Positions 1 through 5,799 are shown, numbered from the stretch's first letter. The stretch is DNA of 6,018 nt from an uncultured Holophagaceae bacterium (GCA_903919165.1 CAIXHJ010000247.1:1-6018), one strand, 5' to 3'. Program-made: numbers and translations. Notes: generated by a model from the sequence alone, not told the origin.

Positions 1-3
1 CCG

Positions 4-38
4 CACCATTTTATTCGGCCATGCCGAAAGAAATGGTG
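4..38. repeat. 35-base imperfect palindrome upstream of rpsO
   Basis: The outer arms CACCATTT (4-11) and AAATGGTG (31-38) pair perfectly. After a T.G wobble (12/30) and an A/A mismatch (13/29), the inner arms TTCGGC (14-19) and GCCGAA (23-28) close on a CAT loop. This would form a long RNA hairpin or a protein-binding palindrome. No T-run follows on either strand, so it is not a typical intrinsic terminator. It could belong to the end of a gene to the left of the window, or to the rpsO leader. Confidence 0.6.
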
Positions 39-70
39 AGCAGAAAAGATCAAAAGCCATTGATAAAGGC

Positions 71-88
71 ACCTGGCCTCCTCCAGGT
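71..88 (+). repeat. Hairpin in rpsO leader (6-bp stem)
   Basis: ACCTGG (71-76) and CCAGGT (83-88) form a perfect 6-bp inverted repeat with a six-base pyrimidine loop (CCTCCT). It lies about 105 bases before the rpsO start. The CCUCC loop resembles an anti-Shine-Dalgarno sequence and could in principle pair with the rpsO GGAG, but that is speculation. It could also be a chance repeat. Confidence 0.4.
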
Positions 89-135
89 TCGACCCATCCT
101 TGGTACGGGACTGAGGATTTTCGCCGCAGGCGATT

Positions 136-158
136 ACGGCAATGCGAAGCGTTGCCGT
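136..158 (+). promoter_or_regulatory. Strong stem-loop in rpsO leader, candidate S15 autoregulatory element
   Basis: ACGGCAATGC (136-145) pairs with GCGTTGCCGT (149-158) over ten base pairs, including one U.G wobble (143/151), around a GAA triloop. The tip GCGAAGC is a known very stable mini-hairpin sequence. It ends 35 bases before the rpsO ATG and about 24 before the Shine-Dalgarno. In several bacterial groups S15 represses its own mRNA by binding a structured leader, often at a G.U/G-C motif. Here a U.G pair sits next to a G-C pair, but with a different strand arrangement from the 16S helix 22 motif, so S15 binding is inference only. Confidence 0.45.
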
Positions 159-182
159 CAGGGTGACGGGCGATCCCCCGAA

Positions 183-188
183 AAGGAG
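183..188 (+). promoter_or_regulatory. Shine-Dalgarno of rpsO
   Basis: AAGGAG lies five bases before the ATG at 194. It fixes the rpsO start and is among the best ribosome binding sites in the window. Confidence 0.85.
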
Positions 189-193
189 CCGAC

Positions 194-463
194 ATGGCCC
201 TCAATGTGGAACAGAAGAAGATCATCATCGAAGACTACAAGCAGCACGAGTCGGACACCGGTTCGCCTGAGGTGCAGGTCGCGATCCTCACCAGGCGGAT
301 CAACGACCTCACCGAGCATTTCAAGACCCACACCAAGGACTACCACAGCCGACGGGGTCTCATGATCATGGTAGGCCAGCGCCGCCGCCTGCTCGACTAC
401 CTCAAGAAGAAGAACAAGGATCGTTACGCCACCTTGATCGAGCGCCTCGGTCTGCGCAGGTAA
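194..463 (+). CDS. rpsO: 30S ribosomal protein S15
   Basis: The 89-residue product has the exact family length. S15 is a primary 16S rRNA-binding protein of the 30S platform: it binds the three-way junction of helices 20-22 and helps form bridge B4 with the large subunit. Family hallmarks are visible: the TGSPEVQVAILTRRI segment (residues 22-36), the HSRRGL segment (about 51-56), the basic GQRRRLLDYLKK stretch, and the terminal LGLRR. The ATG has a good Shine-Dalgarno (AAGGAG, five bases away). It appears to be transcribed alone, since two terminator-like hairpins follow within 145 bases. In many bacteria pnp follows rpsO; here a Nudix gene does. The hairpins in the 193-base leader could serve autoregulation. 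Identification is essentially certain. Confidence 0.98.
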   Translation: MALNVEQKKIIIEDYKQHESDTGSPEVQVAILTRRINDLTEHFKTHTKDYHSRRGLMIMVGQRRRLLDYLKKKNKDRYATLIERLGLRR

Positions 464-469
464 TTTCTT

Positions 470-501
470 CCGGGGGCTCCACGCTTCGCGCACACCCCCG
501 G
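470..501 (+). repeat. Inverted repeat just after rpsO
   Basis: CCGGGGG (470-476) and CCCCCGG (495-501) are perfect 7-base arms around an 18-base loop, which itself contains CGC-TTC-GCG (482-490). No T-run follows, so it is more likely an mRNA 3'-end stabiliser or part of a compound terminator than a complete terminator. Confidence 0.45.
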
Positions 502-509
502 ACCCCCGC

Positions 510-545
510 GCCCGCTCGCGGCCAAGCCACAAGCGGGCTGCTTTT
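510..545 (+). terminator. Probable intrinsic terminator of rpsO
   Basis: GCCCGCT (510-516) and AGCGGGC (532-538) form a 7-bp GC-rich stem. The 15-base loop can fold a small GGC-CAA-GCC hairpin (520-528). TGC and then TTTT (542-545) follow the stem. The loop is larger than usual, and this may work together with the stronger hairpin downstream. Confidence 0.5.
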
Positions 546-551
546 GAACCT

Positions 552-564
552 CCGGGAATCCCGG
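552..564. repeat. Short GC-rich inverted repeat
   Basis: CCGGG (552-556) and CCCGG (560-564) flank AAT. It is one of four successive inverted repeats in the 157-base rpsO-Nudix spacer. It is small, and may be coincidental in GC-rich DNA. Confidence 0.25.
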
Positions 565-584
565 GCTGCCTGCATCGCTCAAAT

Positions 585-606
585 CGCCCGCGGAAGCGGG
601 CGTTTT
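585..606 (+). terminator. Intrinsic terminator with GGAA tetraloop
   Basis: CGCCCGC (585-591) and GCGGGCG (596-602) form a perfect 7-bp GC stem closed by a GGAA tetraloop (GNRA class) and followed at once by TTTT (603-606). This is the best terminator in the window and should end rpsO transcription. It finishes only 14 bases before the Nudix ATG, so Nudix mRNA must start inside or after it, or arise by read-through. Confidence 0.8.
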
Positions 607-614
607 GCTATGTT
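606..614 (+). promoter_or_regulatory. Candidate extended -10 promoter for the Nudix gene
   Basis: TGCTATGTT (606-614) fits an extended -10 (TGn followed by TATGTT, four of six matches to TATAAT). The usual seven-base spacing to the start site would place transcription initiation at about 621, the A of the ATG, giving a leaderless mRNA. The -35 position falls in the terminator stem and does not resemble TTGACA. This is inferred from spacing and the lack of any Shine-Dalgarno. Confidence 0.35.
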
Positions 615-620
615 CAGTAG

Positions 621-1295
621 ATGGACCTGAAGCCCCTGCCCCGACCCGAACATCCGGACCCCTACACCGTCCTCGACCGGCGGTTCATTTATGACTCGCC
701 CTGGATCCGCGTCCGTGAGGACCGCTTCCGCCATCGGAAAGGCGCCGAAGGCCGCTACGCGGTATGCGGTTTCCTGCGCACCGCCTGCGGTGTGCTGGCC
801 CTGGATGAGGAAGATCAGGTGGTCCTGGTGGGACAGTGGCGCTACCCCTTGGAATCCTATTCCTGGGAGATTCCGGAAGGAGGTGGCGATTCATCCGAGA
901 GCCCCTTCGAGGCCATGCGCCGGGAACTGGCGGAAGAGACTGGCCTCAGTGCCCAGATCTGGGAGCCGCTCTGCTTCTTCCACCCGAGCAACTCCTCCAC
1001 CGATGAAGAGACCTTCCTCTTCCTGGCTACGGGCCTCGCTCCCGTCGAAGGTCATCGCGCCGAGGACGACGAGGAGCTGATGCTCCACCGGGAGCCCTTC
1101 CACGATTGCCTTCGCCGCGTGCTGAGCGGAGAGATCACCGACGGCCTCACGGTCATGGCCCTGCTGGCCCTGCAGACAAGGCGAAGCGGCGTGCAAAGTG
1201 AGTTGCACGCGTCGCTGGCGGAGCGGTTCTTCCAGCGCCCCCAGGACCACCCCTCTGCCGGCCGAGCCCGCTGGGAGGCCCTGGGCGCGCCATGA
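621..1295 (+). CDS. Nudix hydrolase, ADP-ribose pyrophosphatase-like
   Basis: The 224-residue cytoplasmic protein has a complete Nudix box at residues 87-109 (G87-x5-E93-x7-R101-E102-L103-x-E105-E106-x-G108-L109), which binds the catalytic metal ions. The SWEIPEGG segment just before the box and the upstream VVLVGQWRYPLE strand are typical of the ADP-ribose pyrophosphatase (NudF-like) group, which splits ADP-ribose into AMP and ribose 5-phosphate. Other sugar nucleotides are possible substrates. The N-terminal part (residues 18-36) resembles the usual small beta domain of these dimeric enzymes. The ATG is the first possible start because an in-frame TAG lies directly before it. No Shine-Dalgarno is present and a terminator ends 14 bases upstream, so the mRNA may be leaderless. 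Its TGA overlaps the ATG of the next gene (ATGA), implying translational coupling. The substrate is not determined. Confidence 0.9.
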   Translation: MDLKPLPRPEHPDPYTVLDRRFIYDSPWIRVREDRFRHRKGAEGRYAVCGFLRTACGVLALDEEDQVVLVGQWRYPLESYSWEIPEGGGDSSESPFEAMRRELAEETGLSAQIWEPLCFFHPSNSSTDEETFLFLATGLAPVEGHRAEDDEELMLHREPFHDCLRRVLSGEITDGLTVMALLALQTRRSGVQSELHASLAERFFQRPQDHPSAGRARWEALGAP

Positions 1296-1894
1296 TCCTC
1301 ACGCTGCATCCCGAGACGCCCCAGGTGCGCCACCTTGAGCGCATCGCCGAACTGCTGCATCGGGACGGGGTCATCGCCTATCCGACCGATACGCTCTTCG
1401 GCCTTGGTTCCCTTGCGTCCCGCAAGAAGGCCGTAGACCGCATCCAGCAGATCAAGGGCCGCGATCCCAAGAAGCCCATGTCCATCCTCTGCTCCGACTT
1501 GGAGATGTTCTGCCGCTATACGCGCCATCTGGACACACCCACCTTCCGCATCCTGAAGCAGATGCTCCCCGGGCCCTACACGGTGTTGTTGCCCGCCAGC
1601 CGGGAAGTTCCCCGCTACCTCCAGAACAAGCATGTGGTGGGCCTCCGCATCCCCGCCCACCCTTTCTGCCAGGCACTGGTGGCGCTGCTCGGAGAGCCCA
1701 TCGTCACCACGAGCGTCGCACTGCCGGACCAGGCCGTACTCAACACCGCCTGGGAAATCGAGGAGGAACAGGGCCACGCCCTCGATCTGGTGGTGGACTG
1801 CGGCCAGTCCCTCGGCGTGCATAGCACCATCGTCGACCTCAGCGGGGAGGAGCCGATTCTGGTGCGGGAGGGCGCCGGCCCTTGGCCGCTCTAG
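1292..1894 (+). CDS. Sua5/YciO/YrdC family protein, YciO-type
   Basis: The 200-residue protein spans one YrdC-like domain. Members of the TsaC/Sua5 branch make threonylcarbamoyl-AMP from threonine, bicarbonate and ATP for the tRNA modification t6A. The start (LHPETPQVRHLERIAELLHRDG), the YPTDTLFGLG motif (residues 30-39) and the ending VDLSGEEPILVREGAG resemble the YciO branch. The basic KGRDPKKP stretch (K55, R57, K61) expected for nucleotide binding is kept. The STSAN-like motif of TsaC is replaced by TTSVALPD (139-146), so the usual asparagine is missing, as in YciO. E. coli YciO does not replace TsaC, so the role may not be t6A synthesis; automatic annotation would probably say threonylcarbamoyl-AMP synthase. 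The ATGA overlap with the Nudix gene indicates an operon. Confidence 0.87.
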   Translation: MILTLHPETPQVRHLERIAELLHRDGVIAYPTDTLFGLGSLASRKKAVDRIQQIKGRDPKKPMSILCSDLEMFCRYTRHLDTPTFRILKQMLPGPYTVLLPASREVPRYLQNKHVVGLRIPAHPFCQALVALLGEPIVTTSVALPDQAVLNTAWEIEEEQGHALDLVVDCGQSLGVHSTIVDLSGEEPILVREGAGPWPL

Positions 1895-1902
1895 TGAGTC
1901 CA

Positions 1903-1931
1903 GGTCATTGGAATGACCCACCCGTGGGTCA
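1903..1931. repeat. Two overlapping inverted repeats in the convergent spacer
   Basis: GGTCATT (1903-1909) pairs with AATGACC (1912-1918). Overlapping this, TGACCCAC (1914-1921) pairs with GTGGGTCA (1924-1931). They share TGACC, so only one hairpin can form at a time in a given RNA. The site lies between the ends of the YciO-like gene (+) and nadB (-), where a bidirectional terminator would be expected. No clear T-run follows on either strand, so the terminator role is uncertain. Confidence 0.5.
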
Positions 1932-1939
1932 CCGCGCGA

Positions 1940-3514
1940 TCAATCCACCCGGTAATGGCAGCCGCGGCTTTCAGGGTTCTGGAGGGCAGCGTTGAGGATG
2001 AGGCGGGCGCAGAGGATGCCGCTGCGCAGTTCCAGCAGTTCGCGGCTGAGCGAGGCTTGATGGTAGAAGCGCTCGATGCGGTGGGCCAGGTAGTGCAGAT
2101 CAGCTTTCGCGCGCATGAGCCGGGCGCCGGTGCGGACGATGCCGGCGTAGTTCCAGAGGGTGCTTCGGATGAGGCCCCAGTCCTGGTCGATGAGCAGGGG
2201 GTCCATGGACTCTGGCTGCTCCGGCTTGCGCCATTGGGCAAGTCCACCCGGTTCCGGAAGGACCGCTTCATTCAGCTCGCGAACTGCTGCCTCGGCGCCA
2301 CGGGAGCCCCACAGCAGCCCTTCCAGCAGGCTGGTGGAGGCGAGCCGATTGGCGCCGTGCAGGCCCGTGCACGCCACTTCGCCCGCCGCAAAGAGCCCCG
2401 GGAGACTCGTACGCCCGTCCAGGTCCACCAGCACGCCGCCACAGAAGTAGTGGGCGGCTGGCACGACAGGGATGGGCTGATGGTGGGGATCGATGCCTTC
2501 GGCGCGGCAGGCCGCCATCACTGTCGGGAAATGCGAATCCAGATCCAGCTTGGCCGCCACGGGGGCCAGATCCAGGTAGACGCTGGCTTCGCCGCTGGCC
2601 GCCATCTCCTGGAAGATGGCCCGGCTGACCACATCGCGGGGGGCCAGCTCCAGGTACTCAGGCGCGTACTTCGCCATGAAGCGCTCGCCCTTCCGGTTGA
2701 CCAGCCAGGCTCCTTCGCCGCGCAGCGCCTCTGTCAGCAGGGTCCTGGGCTTGCCAGGCACGTAGAGCGCGGTGGGATGGAACTGGACGTACTCGCAGTT
2801 CACGATGCGGGCGCTGGCCCGGTAGGCTGCCGCTAGCCCATCACCGGTGGCACTGGACGGGTTGGTGGTATGCAGGTAGAGGTAGCCCAGACCACCCGTG
2901 GCGAGGAGGGTGAGCCGGGCCAGGGCGCCCTCCACCTCTCCAGTGGCGGGATCGAACAGGAATGCGCCATGGACGCGGATGGGGTCGTACACCCGCACAG
3001 GGTTGAGGCAGTGGTGGGGGCTGGTGATGAGGTCCACCAGGCAGAGGCGGTCACGTACGCGGATGTTCGGATGCTTCCGAACCGCTTCGCTGAGGGCCGT
3101 CTGGATCGCCAATCCGGTGGCATCCTTGGCGTGGTAGATGCGCCTGGCGCTGTGGGCGGCCTCGGCCGTTGGAGCAGGTGTGCCGTTCGTTCCCAGGTCG
3201 AAGGGGACACCCAGACGTTCCCACAGGAAACCGCGGCAGAGTTTGGGACCCTCCTCTGCCAGCAACCGCACGGCCTCGGCTCGGCACAGACCTGCCCCCG
3301 CGCCTTCGATATCCGCTGCCAGTAGATCTGGGGAATCCCCCTCCTCCGGTGGCGCCAGCCCGATGATGCCGCCCTGGGCCCAGGCGGTGTTCGAGCCTCC
3401 CAATTCATCCTTCGCCACCAGCACCACGGAGGCGCCCAGGTCCGCTGCCCTCAGGGCGGCCGAACAGCCGGCGATCCCTGCCCCCAGAACCAGCAAATCA
3501 GAGGTTGCGCTCAT
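1940..3514 (-). CDS. nadB: L-aspartate oxidase
   Basis: The 524-residue cytoplasmic FAD enzyme oxidises L-aspartate to iminoaspartate, the first step of de novo NAD synthesis; quinolinate synthase NadA uses the product. Visible features are the N-terminal dinucleotide-binding motif LGAGIAG (10-16), the HSARRIYHAKDATG segment (121-134), QFHPTAL (244-250), EALRGEGAWL (262-271, with R265), the active-site region PAAHYFCGGV (352-361, with H355), EVACTGLHGANRLASTSLLE (379-398, with R390), and the C-terminal helical domain ending ESRGCHYRVD. These match the succinate dehydrogenase/fumarate reductase flavoprotein superfamily, NadB branch. GGGAG lies five bases before the ATG, which also overlaps the DUF309 stop (ATGA). 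It is the last gene of a four-gene operon. Neither nadA nor nadC is in the window, and its operon partners have no known NAD role. Confidence 0.96.
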   Translation of the reverse strand: MSATSDLLVLGAGIAGCSAALRAADLGASVVLVAKDELGGSNTAWAQGGIIGLAPPEEGDSPDLLAADIEGAGAGLCRAEAVRLLAEEGPKLCRGFLWERLGVPFDLGTNGTPAPTAEAAHSARRIYHAKDATGLAIQTALSEAVRKHPNIRVRDRLCLVDLITSPHHCLNPVRVYDPIRVHGAFLFDPATGEVEGALARLTLLATGGLGYLYLHTTNPSSATGDGLAAAYRASARIVNCEYVQFHPTALYVPGKPRTLLTEALRGEGAWLVNRKGERFMAKYAPEYLELAPRDVVSRAIFQEMAASGEASVYLDLAPVAAKLDLDSHFPTVMAACRAEGIDPHHQPIPVVPAAHYFCGGVLVDLDGRTSLPGLFAAGEVACTGLHGANRLASTSLLEGLLWGSRGAEAAVRELNEAVLPEPGGLAQWRKPEQPESMDPLLIDQDWGLIRSTLWNYAGIVRTGARLMRAKADLHYLAHRIERFYHQASLSRELLELRSGILCARLILNAALQNPESRGCHYRVD

Positions 3515-4287
3515 GCCAGCTCCCAGGTGGGGCGGTCCAGGACCCAGAGGGGCGAGAGATCCGCATCATCATTCATGCGCCTCCCATGGTCGAGCCTCTG
3601 TGCCGTCAGGTCCAGTGCAGTCTCCGCACGCACCTCACCCCAGGGCGTGGCGACCCGGCCCCCGCAGGCCCTCAGCCTGGGCAGGGCCTCTTCCCATAAC
3701 ATCAGCAGGCCGCCCAGGTTGTGCTGCTGGAGGTGGTGGTAGCCCCCCGTCAGCAGGATGAGCCCCTGCATCTGGGTTTTCAGATCCCCTTCCGCAGCAG
3801 TCCACAGGGGCTCCAGGGCATCATGGCATTCGTGGTACAGGCCGTGGTTGAAGAGGGACACCCCGCTGGCCAGCGGATACCGCTCCCCCAGCGGCAGTGG
3901 TGTCAAGGCGGCCAGCTGCCAGCCGCAGCGCAGGCTCACCAGCGGTCCCCAGGCACCCCAGGCCGGAGCCGGACGCCAGCCCTCGGTGCCGCCGACGGCG
4001 GTGTCTGTCCACCGCGCGAGGTGAGCCTTCCATGCAGCCGCAGGATCGTGATGCCCGAGGGCGGACAGCATCCGGACGGCATGGTTCAACAACTCGGTTT
4101 CCGGAATGCCCTCGGGATACGCTTGCCGCAGCCCTGCTGCGCCCAGAATGATGGGCCAGACCAGGACCTGCCGGCCCTCTGGATCATGGAGCGCGGCTTC
4201 CATCCGGTCCTGGAAGAACCGATGGATCTCCAGGGGAAGGCGAGGCTGTCGCTGCCAGAAAGGAGTGTGGTTGCAGTCGTCGCTCAT
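3511..4287 (-). CDS. DUF309 domain protein with long N-terminal extension
   Basis: The 258-residue protein carries a DUF309-type domain in its C-terminal half, about residues 143-206. The pattern is LFNHGLYHECHDALEPLW, then MQGLILLTGGYHHLQQHNLGGLLMLWEEALPRL, matching the family's helical repeats with a conserved H-E-x-H core (H152, E153, H155) and an alcohol-free His pair (H184, H185). The function of DUF309 is unknown; the clustered His and acidic residues might bind a metal, but that is inference. The first 140 residues, rich in Trp and Pro, are not recognised, and stand-alone DUF309 proteins are often shorter. No signal peptide or membrane segment is visible, so it is probably cytoplasmic. 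The start overlaps the deacetylase stop (ATGA) and its stop overlaps the nadB start (ATGA), so translation is likely coupled across the operon. The domain call is good; the role is unknown. Confidence 0.82.
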   Translation of the reverse strand: MSDDCNHTPFWQRQPRLPLEIHRFFQDRMEAALHDPEGRQVLVWPIILGAAGLRQAYPEGIPETELLNHAVRMLSALGHHDPAAAWKAHLARWTDTAVGGTEGWRPAPAWGAWGPLVSLRCGWQLAALTPLPLGERYPLASGVSLFNHGLYHECHDALEPLWTAAEGDLKTQMQGLILLTGGYHHLQQHNLGGLLMLWEEALPRLRACGGRVATPWGEVRAETALDLTAQRLDHGRRMNDDADLSPLWVLDRPTWELA

Positions 4288-5102
4288 CGGGCTTCCACCC
4301 AGGCCTCCAGGCTCGTCAGACGGAGGCCCGCGAAGAGGTCCCTCAGCTGGCTCCCGTATCCACGCAGGCCCGCGCTGTGCGCAAAGCGGTGGCCTAAGGA
4401 AGCTCCCGGAAGATCCGGCTGACCCTCATCCAGCTCCCAGGGATGCAGGACCAGCGGGGTTCCGGCGTCCTCCTGAGCCAGCGTTTCCAGAGCCCGGCGC
4501 ACCAGGCTGAACGGCAGCACCCGGAGCCCCCATCCCCAGAGCGGTGAACGCGGCGGGCCTGACCACAGCACTGGAGGGGGAAGCTCCCACAGACCCTCCA
4601 CCAAAGGGTGTGGACGCCGGGGCCAGGAGGGATCGCCGATGACGGCCAGGGGTACGCGGCTGGAGTCGTAGCGGAAGCCCAACTCCGGCAGATCCCGCCA
4701 CCAGTCCGAGGCTGCCCCCCGCAGGCTCCATTCGGGTGCACGGTAGCCGACGACCGGACAGCCTGCAAGATCCTCCAGGAAGGCCTTCCCGTCACGCACA
4801 GAGTCCTTCCATGCGGAGTGACTCATCTCGAAGGCCCGTCGGTGCGTCAGCCCATGCAGCGCGACGGCGTGGCCCTCTGCCACGATGCGGCGCAGCAGGT
4901 CCGGATGTCGTCGGGCCTGATCCCCCAGGCAGAACCAGGTCGCCGTCGCCCCCAGGTCCGCACAGAGTTCAAGGGAACGCTCCGTGGCCAGGGGCAACCG
5001 GCACTCGAAGCGATCCAGGGCCTCAGGCTGGTCGTAGGGCGGGCAGCAGACCTGGAACCAGTCCTCCCAGTCCAGGGAAAGGGGGAGTCGGTGGGTCTTC
5101 AG
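4284..5102 (-). CDS. Polysaccharide deacetylase, DUF3473 / PEP-CTERM-locus type (CTG start)
   Basis: With the proposed CTG start the protein has 272 residues. It is a NodB-fold carbohydrate esterase that should remove acetyl groups from N-acetylated polysaccharide. Motif 1 is SLDWEDWFQV (9-18, D11 and D14 acidic), as in the subfamily found beside exosortase/PEP-CTERM exopolysaccharide genes. Metal-binding motif 2 is HGLTH (H83, H87) and motif 3 is RAPEW (121-125). The C-terminal HPWELD (220-225) and the preceding LPFSLVRRAL are DUF3473 features. No signal peptide is seen. The open frame runs unbroken from 5144, but contains no ATG, GTG or TTG before the TTG at 4997, which would delete motif 1. 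CTG at 5102 forms a CTGA overlap with the tolQ stop, matching the other 4-base overlaps of this operon. The family is sure; the start is inferred. It probably acts in envelope or exopolysaccharide modification. Confidence 0.85.
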   Translation of the reverse strand: MKTHRLPLSLDWEDWFQVCCPPYDQPEALDRFECRLPLATERSLELCADLGATATWFCLGDQARRHPDLLRRIVAEGHAVALHGLTHRRAFEMSHSAWKDSVRDGKAFLEDLAGCPVVGYRAPEWSLRGAASDWWRDLPELGFRYDSSRVPLAVIGDPSWPRRPHPLVEGLWELPPPVLWSGPPRSPLWGWGLRVLPFSLVRRALETLAQEDAGTPLVLHPWELDEGQPDLPGASLGHRFAHSAGLRGYGSQLRDLFAGLRLTSLEAWVEAR

Positions 5103-5794
5103 GTGAAGTTCCGCTCGGAGAGGCTGATGAACTCGAGGGAGAAATCATCGAGTTCCGTCTGAAACTGCTTCAGCTGGCCCTGGAAGAAGTTGTAGGCCAT
5201 GAGGGCTGGGATCGCCGCCACCAGTCCGATGGCCGTGGCCACCAAGGCCTCGGAGATACCTGGGGCCACGGTGGCGAGGTTCGCGTTTCCCGTGGCGCCG
5301 ATGCCCCGGAAGGCGTCGATGATGCCCCAGATGGTGCCGAAGAGGCCGATGAAGGGGCTCACGGCCGCCACCGTGGCCAGTCCGCCCAGGGACCGCTCAA
5401 GGCGGCCCATCTCCACCACGCTGGCCCGCTGGAGGCTTCGCTCCACCGCTTCCATGCTACGCAGCTGGGGGCGGCCATCCTGGCCCACCTGACGCAGCTG
5501 GAAGGTCACCTCGCCATAGCCCGCCACGAAAAGGCCCAAGAGGGGACTCAAGGCGAACTTCTCCTGGTTCTGCTTCAATTCCCGCCAGTCTGTGGCGTGT
5601 TTGAACGCGGCCCTGAACTGCTCGGAAACACTGCGACTGTGGCGGTAGAGCAGCGTCTTACGGATGATCACCACCCAGCTGAGCAGCGAGAAAGTGAAGA
5701 GGATCACCAGCACCGTTTTGGAAACCGGACCCGCGTGGAGCATGATCTCCAGGAGGTTGACCTCGTTGCCCGTGGGTGCAGCCAGGATCATCAT
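5099..5794 (-). CDS. tolQ: TolQ-type proton channel protein (MotA/TolQ/ExbB family)
   Basis: From the ATG at 5794 the protein has 231 residues, the usual TolQ length. TolQ and TolR form a proton-driven inner-membrane motor that energises TolA for outer-membrane constriction; ExbB does the same for TonB. Three membrane segments are visible: about residues 24-44, 136-162 and 178-203. The start NLLEIMLHAGPVSK, the second segment's SPFIGLFGTIWGI (T154) and the third's VAPGISEALVATAIGLVAAIPALMAYN (T187) match TolQ more closely than ExbB and keep both pore threonines. A strong GGAGGAAGGAG lies before two adjacent ATGs (5794, 5791); the reading frame extends further upstream to 5869, but that start would run into the divergent gene. 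No tolR/exbD follows; the next gene is a polysaccharide deacetylase, overlapped by 4 bases. ExbB is the main alternative name. Confidence 0.92.
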   Translation of the reverse strand: MMILAAPTGNEVNLLEIMLHAGPVSKTVLVILFTFSLLSWVVIIRKTLLYRHSRSVSEQFRAAFKHATDWRELKQNQEKFALSPLLGLFVAGYGEVTFQLRQVGQDGRPQLRSMEAVERSLQRASVVEMGRLERSLGGLATVAAVSPFIGLFGTIWGIIDAFRGIGATGNANLATVAPGISEALVATAIGLVAAIPALMAYNFFQGQLKQFQTELDDFSLEFISLSERNFT

Positions 5795-5799
5795 GCAGT

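Noticed and set aside
60..65. TTGATA as a -35 box for rpsO
   Set aside because: It matches five of six -35 positions, but no acceptable -10 lies 16-18 bases downstream, so no promoter is called.
80..100. Possible tRNA T-arm (GGTTCGA) near 86-92
   Set aside because: The flanking bases do not form the T-stem, and no acceptor, D or anticodon arms can be found nearby.
21..365. 114-codon + strand open frame overlapping rpsO
   Set aside because: It overlaps rpsO in a different frame, and its sequence within that region is a Ser/Arg/Thr-rich shadow.
1913..2836. 307-codon + strand open frame opposite nadB
   Set aside because: It lies fully antisense to the clearly conserved nadB. Its translation has no recognisable motif and looks like GC-rich shadow coding.
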